6,320 nt of DNA from Nitrospira sp. GTDB lineage: Bacteria; Nitrospirota; Nitrospiria; Nitrospirales; Nitrospiraceae. Position 1 is the stretch's first letter, and every line of letters starts with the position of its first letter. This document shows positions 1 to 6,320 of the stretch, one piece after another. The position numbers were made by a program, and so were the translations under genes. A model generated the notes under the pieces. It was given only the letters and a program-made list of their open reading frames with translations. It was not told the origin of the DNA and did no database searches. Where the stretch lies: the NCBI GenBank assembly GCA_024998705.1, contig JACOEF010000308.1, positions 1-6,320 on the forward strand, in the 5' to 3' direction.

Positions 1-2
1 AG

Positions 3-638
3 CAGGGACGAGAGACGGCCGCCGAATCGATGTATTCCCTGGCCCTGATTCTTATGGAAGAGGCCCGTGGGATGGATCCCCCGGATCTGGGACCTGTGCT
101 CAACAATCTTGCTGTCTTGTACAAGGGGCGCGGCCTCTATGCCTGGGCGGAACCATTCTACTTGCGCGCGCTGAAGATGCGCCGCCTGCGATACGGCGAT
201 GAGCATCCGGCGGTGGCGATGAGTTTGAACAACGCCGCCTGTCTCTACCAGGCCGAAGGACTCTACGCGTTAGCCCAACGATATTTTGATGAGGCCTTAG
301 ACATCGCGGAACGCACGTCCGGCCCTCAGGCCCCCTTGACCGGTACGATCGTCGGCAATATGGCATTTCTCGCCGATGAGCAGGGACTGTGGACTCAGGC
401 GCAGTTGTTGTATCAGCGCGCGCTTGTGATTCAGCAGGAACAGCTGGGCGTGCACCATCCGACCGTCGGGTTGTTGGTGGAGCGGTATGCGCACGTGCTC
501 GCTTTCCTCGGGCAGCCGGTTGAGGCCGGATTGTTCGCCGCGCGGGCCGCATCCATCCGTGCAAGAGCGCAGCCTGAAGCCGTTCGGCAGGGTCTGTCCG
601 TCTCTCAAGGCCTTGCCGTCGGTGAACTCACCCGATAG
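3..638 (+). CDS. Tetratricopeptide-repeat protein, C-terminal part (5' end outside window)
   Basis: The reading frame is open from the first full codon of the window, so the gene starts upstream; the ATG at 30 is an internal Met. Three complete 42-residue repeats can be lined up (nt 87-212, 213-338, 339-464), each with an LNN/GN-type helix A, a GLY/GLW turn, and a helix B of the form AxxxYxRAL, ending in GxxHP. This is the kinesin-light-chain-like TPR_10/TPR_12 pattern. A fourth degenerate repeat follows (465 to about 563), then a low-complexity tail. Such repeats form a right-handed superhelix for protein-protein contacts; the partner cannot be told from sequence. No catalytic domain is visible in this part, and an enzymatic or signalling domain could lie upstream. 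The P460-like gene starts 29 bp downstream on the same strand, so the two are probably co-transcribed. Confidence 0.9.
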   Translation, partial: QGRETAAESMYSLALILMEEARGMDPPDLGPVLNNLAVLYKGRGLYAWAEPFYLRALKMRRLRYGDEHPAVAMSLNNAACLYQAEGLYALAQRYFDEALDIAERTSGPQAPLTGTIVGNMAFLADEQGLWTQAQLLYQRALVIQQEQLGVHHPTVGLLVERYAHVLAFLGQPVEAGLFAARAASIRARAQPEAVRQGLSVSQGLAVGELTR

Positions 639-653
639 GCGGAGGCGTTAGAA

Positions 654-661
654 AAGGGAGG
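654..661 (+). promoter_or_regulatory. Ribosome binding site deciding the 668 start
   Basis: AAGGGAGG lies 6 nt before the ATG at 668. It is one of the strongest Shine-Dalgarno matches in the window. It argues that the P460-like protein really starts here and not at the in-frame GTG at 746, which would give a more signal-peptide-like N-terminus. Confidence 0.7.
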
Positions 662-667
662 TGTGCT

Positions 668-1195
668 ATGCCGATCAGTGGTGCAGTGGCGTTACCGCGT
701 CGTGCGAGTAGCAATCAATCGTCGAGCGACAGAGACGGACTCAATGTGGCCGTCGTCCGGCTGCTGTCGGTTGCCCTCGATCTCAGCGGGGGATGGTCGT
801 CGGCTCCGCCCACTGCCATTCTGCTCATTCCATTCGGGTATCGCGATTGGCCGTTTGTCACATCCACGGTGGAGTCGCGGAGCGGGGCTCACACTCTGCG
901 GTTTTATGTCAGCCCCAAGGCACTCCTCACACCGGAGTATGAATCGTTCCCCGTTGGAACCGTCTTTGTGGTGGAGTCTGAACCCAATTCGGCTGCAACC
1001 GTATCCTCTGGGGCCAGGCCTTCGGTGTTTGCGATGGAAAAGTGTGCCGGTCTGACGATGCATGGCGCGGGGGTCAGAGAGGCCGAGTCATGGGTGTATG
1101 CGAGTTGGGATTCTGCTGGCCGGAATGCGAGGGCAGATCGTGGACGCTGTGGCGTCTGCCGGTTGCCCTGGTTGACGCCCGCCGACATTCGATGA
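668..1195 (+). CDS. Cytochrome P460-like protein with degenerate haem motif (CGVCR)
   Basis: The protein has 175 residues. Residues about 55-165 follow the small P460 / cytochrome c'-beta layout as I know it: a GYRDW opening (57-61), an HTLRFYVSPKAL strand region (75-86), FPVGTVFVVE (94-103), a SVFAMEK segment (119-125), a WVYASWD strand (142-148) and a Cys pair near the C-terminus. Families of this type bind c-type haem through CxxCH and act in the periplasm on hydroxylamine or NO. Here the motif reads C161-G-V-C164-R165, so the haem-ligating His is replaced by Arg (codon CGG at 1160-1162), and the protein ends 10 residues later. The first 50 residues do not form a convincing signal peptide; the hydrophobic stretch 27-37 ends in an acidic, Gly/Ser-rich segment. 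Loss of the ligand and a weak export signal suggest a decayed or repurposed paralogue. The family call is by motif memory only. Confidence 0.6.
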   Translation: MPISGAVALPRRASSNQSSSDRDGLNVAVVRLLSVALDLSGGWSSAPPTAILLIPFGYRDWPFVTSTVESRSGAHTLRFYVSPKALLTPEYESFPVGTVFVVESEPNSAATVSSGARPSVFAMEKCAGLTMHGAGVREAESWVYASWDSAGRNARADRGRCGVCRLPWLTPADIR

Positions 1196-1249
1196 TTGGT
1201 GGACGGGGCTCGATGGTTGGACTGCGCTGACCACGCAGTGAGCTCCGAT

Positions 1250-1279
1250 GAGGGAAGCGTACGCCCATGCGCTTCCCTC
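1250..1279 (+). terminator. Hairpin terminator after the P460-like gene
   Basis: GAGGGAAGCG (1250-1259) pairs perfectly with CGCTTCCCTC (1270-1279). A further G-U and A-T pair shorten the loop to six bases (1262-1267). The downstream stretch is pyrimidine-rich (TCCTACCGTCTTT) rather than a clean T run, so termination may be partial. It separates the TPR/P460 unit from smbP. Confidence 0.6.
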
Positions 1280-1343
1280 TCCTACCGTCTTTCGGGGGGG
1301 CACGCTTTTCGTTCACATCGAGTGCCGCCCCGGCTGTGCCTAC

Positions 1344-1372
1344 TGAGCAAGGTCGTCCACATGCGGTAGAAT
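1344..1372 (+). promoter_or_regulatory. Candidate sigma70-type promoter of smbP
   Basis: TAGAAT (1367-1372) matches the -10 consensus at 5 of 6 bases. With a 17-bp spacer the -35 would be TGAGCA (1344-1349), only 3 of 6. Transcription would begin near 1379, giving a leader of about 40 nt. An 8-bp palindrome, TAGATCTA (1390-1397), lies in that leader. smbP sits alone between two hairpins, so it needs a promoter in this region, but the exact site is uncertain. Confidence 0.35.
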
Positions 1373-1420
1373 GCCGCCCTATGAAGTGCTAGATCTACGT
1401 ATCACACAGGAGGAATCATC

Positions 1421-1723
1421 ATGACGTTGTTGCGTTCAGGCATTATGGCGTTCGCGGTGTCTGCGTTGGTGGCGGCTGGGCCGGTGGGATATGCCCTGGC
1501 CGACGGCGGTGGGCACGTGAAGGAAACGATTGCGCACGCCAAGGAAGGCGTGGAGCATGAGAAGGAAGCCATCAAGCATCTGGAAGAGTCGGTCAAAGCC
1601 AGCAACGATCCGCATGCCAAAGAAGCGTTGGAGCATGCGAAGGAAGCCGTCAAACATGCGGAGGAGTCCTTGGCGCATGCGGAGCAGGCTTCAAGCCACA
1701 AGGGGAAGGGGAAAGGGAAGTAG
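1421..1723 (+). CDS. smbP: Small periplasmic metal-binding protein (SmbP-like), histidine heptads
   Basis: The protein has 100 residues. A signal peptide covers about residues 1-27 (Arg5, a hydrophobic core, then YALA before Asp28), leaving a mature protein of about 73 residues rich in His, Glu, Lys and Ala. Histidines fall at 32, 39, 46 and 53, then at 65, 72, 79, 86 and 93: two runs at exactly seven-residue spacing, mostly within H-A-K/E-E units. The break, around Ala60-Pro64 (ASNDP), fits a turn between two antiparallel helices. This matches SmbP of Nitrosomonas europaea, a periplasmic helical protein that binds several Cu(II) and other divalent ions. The tail KGKGKGK is basic. The start is supported by AGGAGG at 1408-1413, 7 nt before ATG. 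It is monocistronic, bounded by hairpins on both sides. The expected role is copper buffering in the periplasm. Confidence 0.85.
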   Translation: MTLLRSGIMAFAVSALVAAGPVGYALADGGGHVKETIAHAKEGVEHEKEAIKHLEESVKASNDPHAKEALEHAKEAVKHAEESLAHAEQASSHKGKGKGK

Positions 1724-1735
1724 GTCGTCTGCATT

Positions 1736-1775
1736 ACGAAGGGGGAGGCGAGCACGACCCGGCTTCCCCCTTCGT
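1736..1775 (+). terminator. Strong GC hairpin after smbP
   Basis: ACGAAGGGGGA (1736-1746) pairs perfectly with TCCCCCTTCGT (1765-1775). Three more pairs inside (one G-U) leave a loop of about 12 bases (1750-1761). It begins 12 nt after the smbP stop codon. No T run follows (TCCTCGCC), so it may act as an mRNA 3' stabiliser or a weak terminator instead of a classical intrinsic terminator. Confidence 0.6.
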
Positions 1776-1779
1776 TCCT

Positions 1780-1926
1780 CGCCGAGGCCGCGCTCTGCGC
1801 CTCGTGGCCTGACCTGCTCAATCTCATGAGACATGCTGCATCTTGTCGAATCCGGCGCGGTTCCGTATCCCCCAGTTTAACGAGACGATCCTGTAGCATC
1901 GGTAGGCATCCGTGAGCGTGCATCTG
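1780..1926. other. Gene-free spacer upstream of the 1980 unit
   Basis: I see no credible gene here. It contains a perfect 10-bp palindrome TCTCATGAGA (1822-1831) and four copies of GCATC (1838-1842, 1896-1900, 1906-1910, 1920-1924), the last three packed just upstream of the candidate -35. These could be regulator sites or chance; pentamers recur often by chance. Confidence 0.3.
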
Positions 1927-1955
1927 TAGACGATTGAGTGCGCTGGGGCTATAAC
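1927..1955 (+). promoter_or_regulatory. Candidate sigma70-type promoter of the 1980-2820 unit
   Basis: TAGACG (1927-1932, 4 of 6 against TTGACA) and TATAAC (1950-1955, 5 of 6) are separated by exactly 17 bp. Transcription would start near 1962, leaving a leader of about 18 nt that contains the ribosome binding site AGGAGAGG (1966-1973). Confidence 0.5.
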
Positions 1956-1979
1956 TCGACTCTCTAGGAGAGGTCTCCC

Positions 1980-2324
1980 ATGCGAAAACTCTTCCTGACC
2001 GTGGTTCAGATGCTCGTGCTGGCCGGTGGGTCGGGAGTGTGGGCCGCCGACGAGTCACTGGAGCGGTTGTTGCGGGCGCAGGCGTTTAATCGGGAATTTG
2101 AGGGCTTTGATTCGTACTATGTGAGGATCGAAGCGGATCGGCCCCAGCCCGACGGATCACATGAAGTGCTGGCGGTGGCCAGCGGGAAATTTTCGGACCA
2201 TACCAAACATATGAAAGTGCTGTTTCTCATCGTCGATGGTCACATTGTCGGTGGTCAGGTGTTGGAAGGCACCGGTCTTCCTCCTTGCCTGGCGCAGGAG
2301 CATCGTCCGTCCTCATCTCTTTAA
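1980..2324 (+). CDS. Small exported protein of unknown function
   Basis: The protein has 114 residues and I do not recognise it. A clear Sec signal peptide is present: a basic start (MRKL), a hydrophobic core of about residues 4-17, and VWA-Ala-Asp giving likely cleavage after Ala22. The mature part, about 92 residues, opens with a short acidic helix (DESLERLLRAQAFNREF). It continues with an alternating, strand-like region (YYVRIEAD, HEVLAVASGKF, KVLFLIVDGHIVGGQVL) that suggests a small alpha/beta or beta-sheet domain. One Cys is near the C-terminus (LPPCLAQEH), followed by a disordered-looking tail. The start is supported by AGGAGAGG (1966-1973) 6 nt before ATG. The gene ends 16 bp before the cupredoxin-like gene, so the two probably form an operon and may act together in the periplasm. 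Confidence 0.75.
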   Translation: MRKLFLTVVQMLVLAGGSGVWAADESLERLLRAQAFNREFEGFDSYYVRIEADRPQPDGSHEVLAVASGKFSDHTKHMKVLFLIVDGHIVGGQVLEGTGLPPCLAQEHRPSSSL

Positions 2325-2340
2325 CCTGACAGGAGGTTCT

Positions 2341-2820
2341 ATGTTGAGCAGGATTGCGGTCTTTTTCCTGGGCGTGATGGGTGTGTTGGCGAGCGGAACG
2401 TCTGCATGGGCGCTGCAGGCCGGAGGGGTCGAAGTGGGAGACCTCGAGACCGGTTCCGTCGTGAGGCAGCCGTTTAAAGAGTTGGAAGTGGATGTGCAGT
2501 TGTACGCCATTGAACTGGGGACCCTGAAGGCCTGGTATCCGCCGACCACGGTGATTGATTTTAAAGTTCGGCCGGGTCGTCCGTTGTTGGTCAAGGTCAC
2601 GAATACCACCGCGACGGAGCGGGGATTCCAAATGATCGACACCGTCAATGCGGCGTCGCCGTTTGTGTTAAAGGCCGAAGTTCGGTTGAAGCCGGGCGAG
2701 ACAAAGTACATCGGGATTCCGACGAGCGATCTCTTTAACCAAACTCAGGGGAATACACTAGAGTACCACGATCAGCTCAATCCCAAGCAGCCCGGCGGCA
2801 AGCTGGTGATGATCAAGTAA
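2341..2820 (+). CDS. Exported cupredoxin-fold protein lacking the copper-site cysteine
   Basis: The protein has 159 residues. The signal peptide spans about 1-24 (hydrophobic VFFLGVMGVLA, then SAWA). The second half follows a single-domain cupredoxin layout: a DFKVRPGRPLLVKVTN strand pair (about 78-93), a GFQM segment, VRLKPGETKYIGIP (the strand before the ligand loop), then EYHDQLNPKQPGGKLVMIK at the C-terminus. In blue-copper proteins this last loop is Cys-x(n)-His-x(n)-Met. Here the protein has no Cys at all and only one His, in EYHDQ, so a type-1 copper site cannot form. It may be structural, may bind Cu(II) differently, or may be a partner of another periplasmic redox protein. The start is set by AGGAGG (2331-2336), 4 nt before ATG; an in-frame ATG at 2236 would only read through the upstream gene. 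A terminator follows. Confidence 0.7.
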   Translation: MLSRIAVFFLGVMGVLASGTSAWALQAGGVEVGDLETGSVVRQPFKELEVDVQLYAIELGTLKAWYPPTTVIDFKVRPGRPLLVKVTNTTATERGFQMIDTVNAASPFVLKAEVRLKPGETKYIGIPTSDLFNQTQGNTLEYHDQLNPKQPGGKLVMIK

Positions 2821-2848
2821 CAGCCGCCGTCTGTTGCGCGAGTACACC

Positions 2849-2887
2849 CGCCCCGTTCATCCTTATGGATGGACGGGGCGTTGTTGT
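2849..2887 (+). terminator. Rho-independent terminator after the cupredoxin-like gene
   Basis: CGCCCCGTTCATCC (2849-2862) pairs with GGATGGACGGGGCG (2867-2880), 14 bp with a single G-U, around a TTAT loop. It is followed by TTGTTGT. This is the best terminator in the window. It lies between convergent genes, but on the minus strand no T run follows the stem, so it chiefly serves the + strand. Confidence 0.85.
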
Positions 2888-2928
2888 GTAGGCCTCGTTG
2901 TTGAAAGAATGCGTGACAGATGGCCAGG

Positions 2929-3480
2929 CTACCAGTAGTAGGGAAAGCGCCCATAGGGGCCCCAGTAGGGGTGCCAAAAGGGACTGTAATACGGGTAGGG
3001 GCGGATGCGGGACATGTTCGAGTCTTGCGTTGGAATCCAGGTGCGGAACGATTTGATGTCGATCACGGGATAGGTATAGTCGGTCTCGTCGAGCGGTAAG
3101 GTCATGGACCCGGTGAGTTCGCCGGTGACGGTCAGGAACGTGCCCTGGGGAATGGTCGCAGGATCCAGAAACTCCCGCTGGATCGCGACAAAGCGCCCTT
3201 GGGATTTCGAAAGATCTAGCGTCGGTTGTTGCGAGTCGTTGAGCGGCAACTGCAGCACTTCAATCCGCGTGCCGTCTTTCATGCGTCGCGCGGCCAGCAC
3301 CTGCCCCCCTAATACAAGGGGCTGCCCCTTGAATGATTCCGGTGTGGCCTTGATTTGAGCAAACGGCGGGGCTTGCTGGCCACCGTCGGGTGAGTCCAGC
3401 CTGTCCCCGGACGAGGCGCAGGCCGCCAGGATCGTGATGAACCACAAAATGCCGATCCCCTGTAGAAGTTTCACTTGCAT
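2929..3480 (-). CDS. slp: Slp-family outer-membrane lipoprotein
   Basis: The protein has 183 residues, close to the usual Slp length (about 190). A lipoprotein signal peptide ends in the lipobox L18-A19-A20-C21, and Ser follows Cys, as in outer-membrane-sorted lipoproteins. The body matches Slp (starvation/stationary-phase-inducible lipoprotein): PESFKGQPLVLGGQV (47-61), TRIEVLQLPLN (71-81), GRFVAIQREFLDPATIPQGT (95-114), LTVTGELTG (116-124), DYTYPVIDIKSFRTW (134-148). The C-terminal 25 residues are extremely rich in Tyr, Trp, Phe and Pro. I prefer the ATG at 3480: the ATG at 3489 overlaps a perfect extended -10 promoter, no Shine-Dalgarno is seen, and the transcript would then be leaderless. 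The frame stays open much further upstream, but that part is antisense to dsbA. The role is probably envelope maintenance or stress; the molecular function of Slp is not established. Confidence 0.87.
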   Translation of the reverse strand: MQVKLLQGIGILWFITILAACASSGDRLDSPDGGQQAPPFAQIKATPESFKGQPLVLGGQVLAARRMKDGTRIEVLQLPLNDSQQPTLDLSKSQGRFVAIQREFLDPATIPQGTFLTVTGELTGSMTLPLDETDYTYPVIDIKSFRTWIPTQDSNMSRIRPYPYYSPFWHPYWGPYGRFPYYW

Positions 3481-3487
3481 CGTTGGC

Positions 3488-3496
3488 ATTATATCA
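3488..3496 (-). promoter_or_regulatory. Extended -10 promoter of slp
   Basis: On the minus strand this reads TGATATAAT: a perfect TATAAT preceded by the TGn extension. No good -35 lies 16-18 bp upstream, as is usual for extended -10 promoters. The distance from the hexamer to the ATG at 3480 is 7 nt, so transcription would start at or within a base or two of the start codon. Confidence 0.6.
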
Positions 3497-3521
3497 GACG
3501 TCGAAATGGGCGAGCATTGTT

Positions 3522-3527
3522 TATAAT
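3522..3527 (+). promoter_or_regulatory. Candidate -10 box for dsbA
   Basis: A perfect TATAAT on the + strand would start transcription near 3534, about 43 nt before dsbA. No convincing -35 is present at 16-18 bp (GTCGAA or similar). It lies 28 bp from the opposing slp -10, so polymerase binding at the two promoters would overlap. Confidence 0.45.
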
Positions 3528-3562
3528 GTCGATAGGCCTGTTGAACCGAACCAAGTTTGAAA

Positions 3563-3568
3563 AAGGAG
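3563..3568 (+). promoter_or_regulatory. Ribosome binding site deciding the dsbA start
   Basis: AAGGAG lies 8 nt before the ATG at 3577. It selects this codon over the in-frame upstream starts at 3475 and 3526, neither of which has a Shine-Dalgarno. It also leaves a clean signal peptide at the N-terminus. Confidence 0.75.
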
Positions 3569-3576
3569 TGCAGCGT

Positions 3577-4221
3577 ATGGCGACGCGTCGTGTGTGGCTG
3601 GGAAGCTTGTTGATGGGGCTGGTTGCGATGGTGGCCTTCGGGCCGGCGGGAGTTGCGCAGGCGGGGAAGCCGGAACTCAAAGGCAACTTCCAGGTGCTGA
3701 ACGACGAAAAGTCGACGCACAAGCCGGGAAAAGTGCAACTGATTGAATTCGCCGATTTTTATTGCCCGCATTGCCACCGATTCGACGGCGAAGGCCTCGC
3801 GATTCTGGAGAAGGAATTCGGTAATAAGCTGGAAGCGGTCATGGTGGGGTATCCGGTGATCTCCGGCAAGTTGCCGACGGCGTTCGATATGTATGAACAG
3901 GCGAAGACGATGGGCAAGGGGAGTGAAATGAAGCGGGCCCTGTTTCGGACCATCCATCAGGACAAGATCGGTATCATCGATAAGTCGATCCGCGAAGTGT
4001 TGATTCGCGAGGTCGGCCTTAATCCGGCCGCGTTCGAAGAAGGCTTGGCCAGCGCCAAGCCCGCGAGGGCCTTCGAAGACGGACGGAAATGGGGCGATCG
4101 CATCAAGATTCAACAGACACCCACCGTCCTGCTCGACGGCAACATCAAGGTCGAACAAATTGACCCCGAGAATTTAAAGGTTATTATTCGCAGCATTCTT
4201 GAGGGTGACAGCAAGAAGTAA
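3577..4221 (+). CDS. dsbA: Periplasmic thiol:disulfide oxidoreductase, DsbA family
   Basis: The protein has 214 residues (E. coli DsbA precursor is 208). A signal peptide covers about residues 1-29 (MATRR, hydrophobic 8-21, cleavage after AQA). The thioredoxin-fold active site is C63-P-H-C66 in FADFYCPHCHRFD, the same CPHC dipeptide as E. coli DsbA. The cis-proline loop is Q-T181-P182-T in QQTPTVLLDG. Between them lies the all-helical insertion (about residues 95-170) with the MYEQAKTMG and LFRTIHQDK segments typical of DsbA. There are no other cysteines. The enzyme oxidises cysteine pairs in newly exported proteins and would be reoxidised by DsbB, which is not in this window. It is divergent from slp and followed 69 bp later by the copper ATPase with no terminator between, so co-transcription is likely. 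That would couple disulfide formation to copper stress, which is inference. Confidence 0.92.
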   Translation: MATRRVWLGSLLMGLVAMVAFGPAGVAQAGKPELKGNFQVLNDEKSTHKPGKVQLIEFADFYCPHCHRFDGEGLAILEKEFGNKLEAVMVGYPVISGKLPTAFDMYEQAKTMGKGSEMKRALFRTIHQDKIGIIDKSIREVLIREVGLNPAAFEEGLASAKPARAFEDGRKWGDRIKIQQTPTVLLDGNIKVEQIDPENLKVIIRSILEGDSKK

Positions 4222-4236
4222 GAGGTATATCTCGTG
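4220..4236 (+). promoter_or_regulatory. Possible alternative start (GTG 4234) for the ATPase
   Basis: AAGAGG (4220-4225) overlaps the dsbA stop and lies 8 nt before GTG 4234. This GTG is in frame with the ATPase and would add 19 residues rich in Arg, Glu, Ser and Thr ahead of the Met at 4291. The ATG at 4291 has a weaker GAGG (4278-4281) at 9 nt. The ATG is preferred because the YHS module starts right after it, but the GTG cannot be excluded. Confidence 0.4.
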
Positions 4237-4254
4237 AAGCGGTCCTCGACCGGA

Positions 4255-4279
4255 ACGAGAGACGAACGACGAGAGACGA
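4255..4279 (+). repeat. Short tandem repeat in the dsbA-ATPase spacer
   Basis: ACGAGAGACGA occurs at 4255-4265 and again at 4269-4279, a 14-bp period. The spacer is otherwise plain. A 10-base version (ACGAGAGACG) is at 8-17 inside the TPR gene. It may be a slippage product or a genome-wide simple motif; no function is evident. Confidence 0.6.
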
Positions 4280-4290
4280 GGTACGGGTTC

Positions 4291-6320
<2,030 letters not shown>

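Noticed and set aside
663..1055. Alternative + strand frame overlapping the P460-like gene
   Set aside because: The frame at 668 has the ribosome binding site and family motifs. This one is Arg/Ser-rich with no domain.
1530..1829. Alternative + strand frame overlapping smbP
   Set aside because: It is an Arg/Met/Lys-rich shadow of the smbP repeats and runs through the hairpin at 1736-1775.
1960..1972. Small hairpin CTCTC-TAG-GAGAG over the ribosome binding site at 1966
   Set aside because: Five base pairs with a three-base loop is too weak to claim as a translational switch.
1402..2058. Minus-strand open frame of 218 codons across smbP
   Set aside because: Its Ala/Ser/Cys-rich repeats are the mirror of the smbP heptads, and it runs through two + strand regulatory regions.
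2236..2340. Upstream ATG extending the cupredoxin-like protein by 35 residues
   Set aside because: It overlaps the preceding gene, lacks a ribosome binding site, and would bury the signal peptide, while ATG 2341 has AGGAGG just before it.
3481..4158. Long upstream extension of the minus-strand slp frame (up to 226 extra residues)
   Set aside because: It is entirely antisense to dsbA, has no ribosome binding site at its far start, and would place the lipoprotein signal peptide in the middle of the protein.

Overview
The window is GC-rich and gene-dense, with no RNA genes, insertion sequences or CRISPR. It holds seven genes: six on the + strand and one on the - strand, with both ends cut inside genes. 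The gene set (a SmbP-type histidine-heptad copper-binding protein, a cytochrome P460-like protein, an aromatic-tailed Slp lipoprotein, a DsbA and a copper-type P1B ATPase with YHS and HMBD metal-binding modules) suggests an environmental Gram-negative bacterium. A Nitrospira-like nitrifier (Nitrospirota) is the best guess, but this is inference from gene content and no phylogenetic marker is present.

Layout. 3-638: the C-terminal end of a TPR protein. 668-1195: a P460-like protein whose haem motif reads CGVCR instead of CxxCH. 1250-1279: a hairpin terminator. 1421-1723: smbP with its own leader, followed by a strong hairpin at 1736-1775. 1780-1979: a gene-free spacer ending in a good promoter. 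1980-2324 and 2341-2820: a two-gene unit of an unrecognised exported protein and an exported cupredoxin-fold protein without cysteine, closed by a terminator at 2849-2880. 2929-3480 (minus): an Slp-family outer-membrane lipoprotein. 3481-3576: a short divergent promoter region carrying a perfect -10 hexamer on each strand. 3577-4221: dsbA. 4291 to the window end: a copper-type P1B ATPase, cut after the DKTGT phosphorylation motif.

A common theme is the cell envelope and copper. SmbP would buffer periplasmic copper, the ATPase would export it from the cytoplasm, and DsbA, probably co-transcribed with the ATPase, would oxidise periplasmic thiols that copper stress perturbs. The cupredoxin-like and P460-like proteins belong to metal- or haem-binding families, but both lack key ligand residues. 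The most distinctive element is the ATPase N-terminus: three YHS modules repeated at an exact 78-residue (234 bp) period, then two heavy-metal-binding domains, with no classical GMTCxxC HMA domain. The third YHS copy looks like a mosaic of the first two. The lipoprotein gene also appears to be transcribed from an extended -10 promoter placed so that its mRNA would be leaderless.
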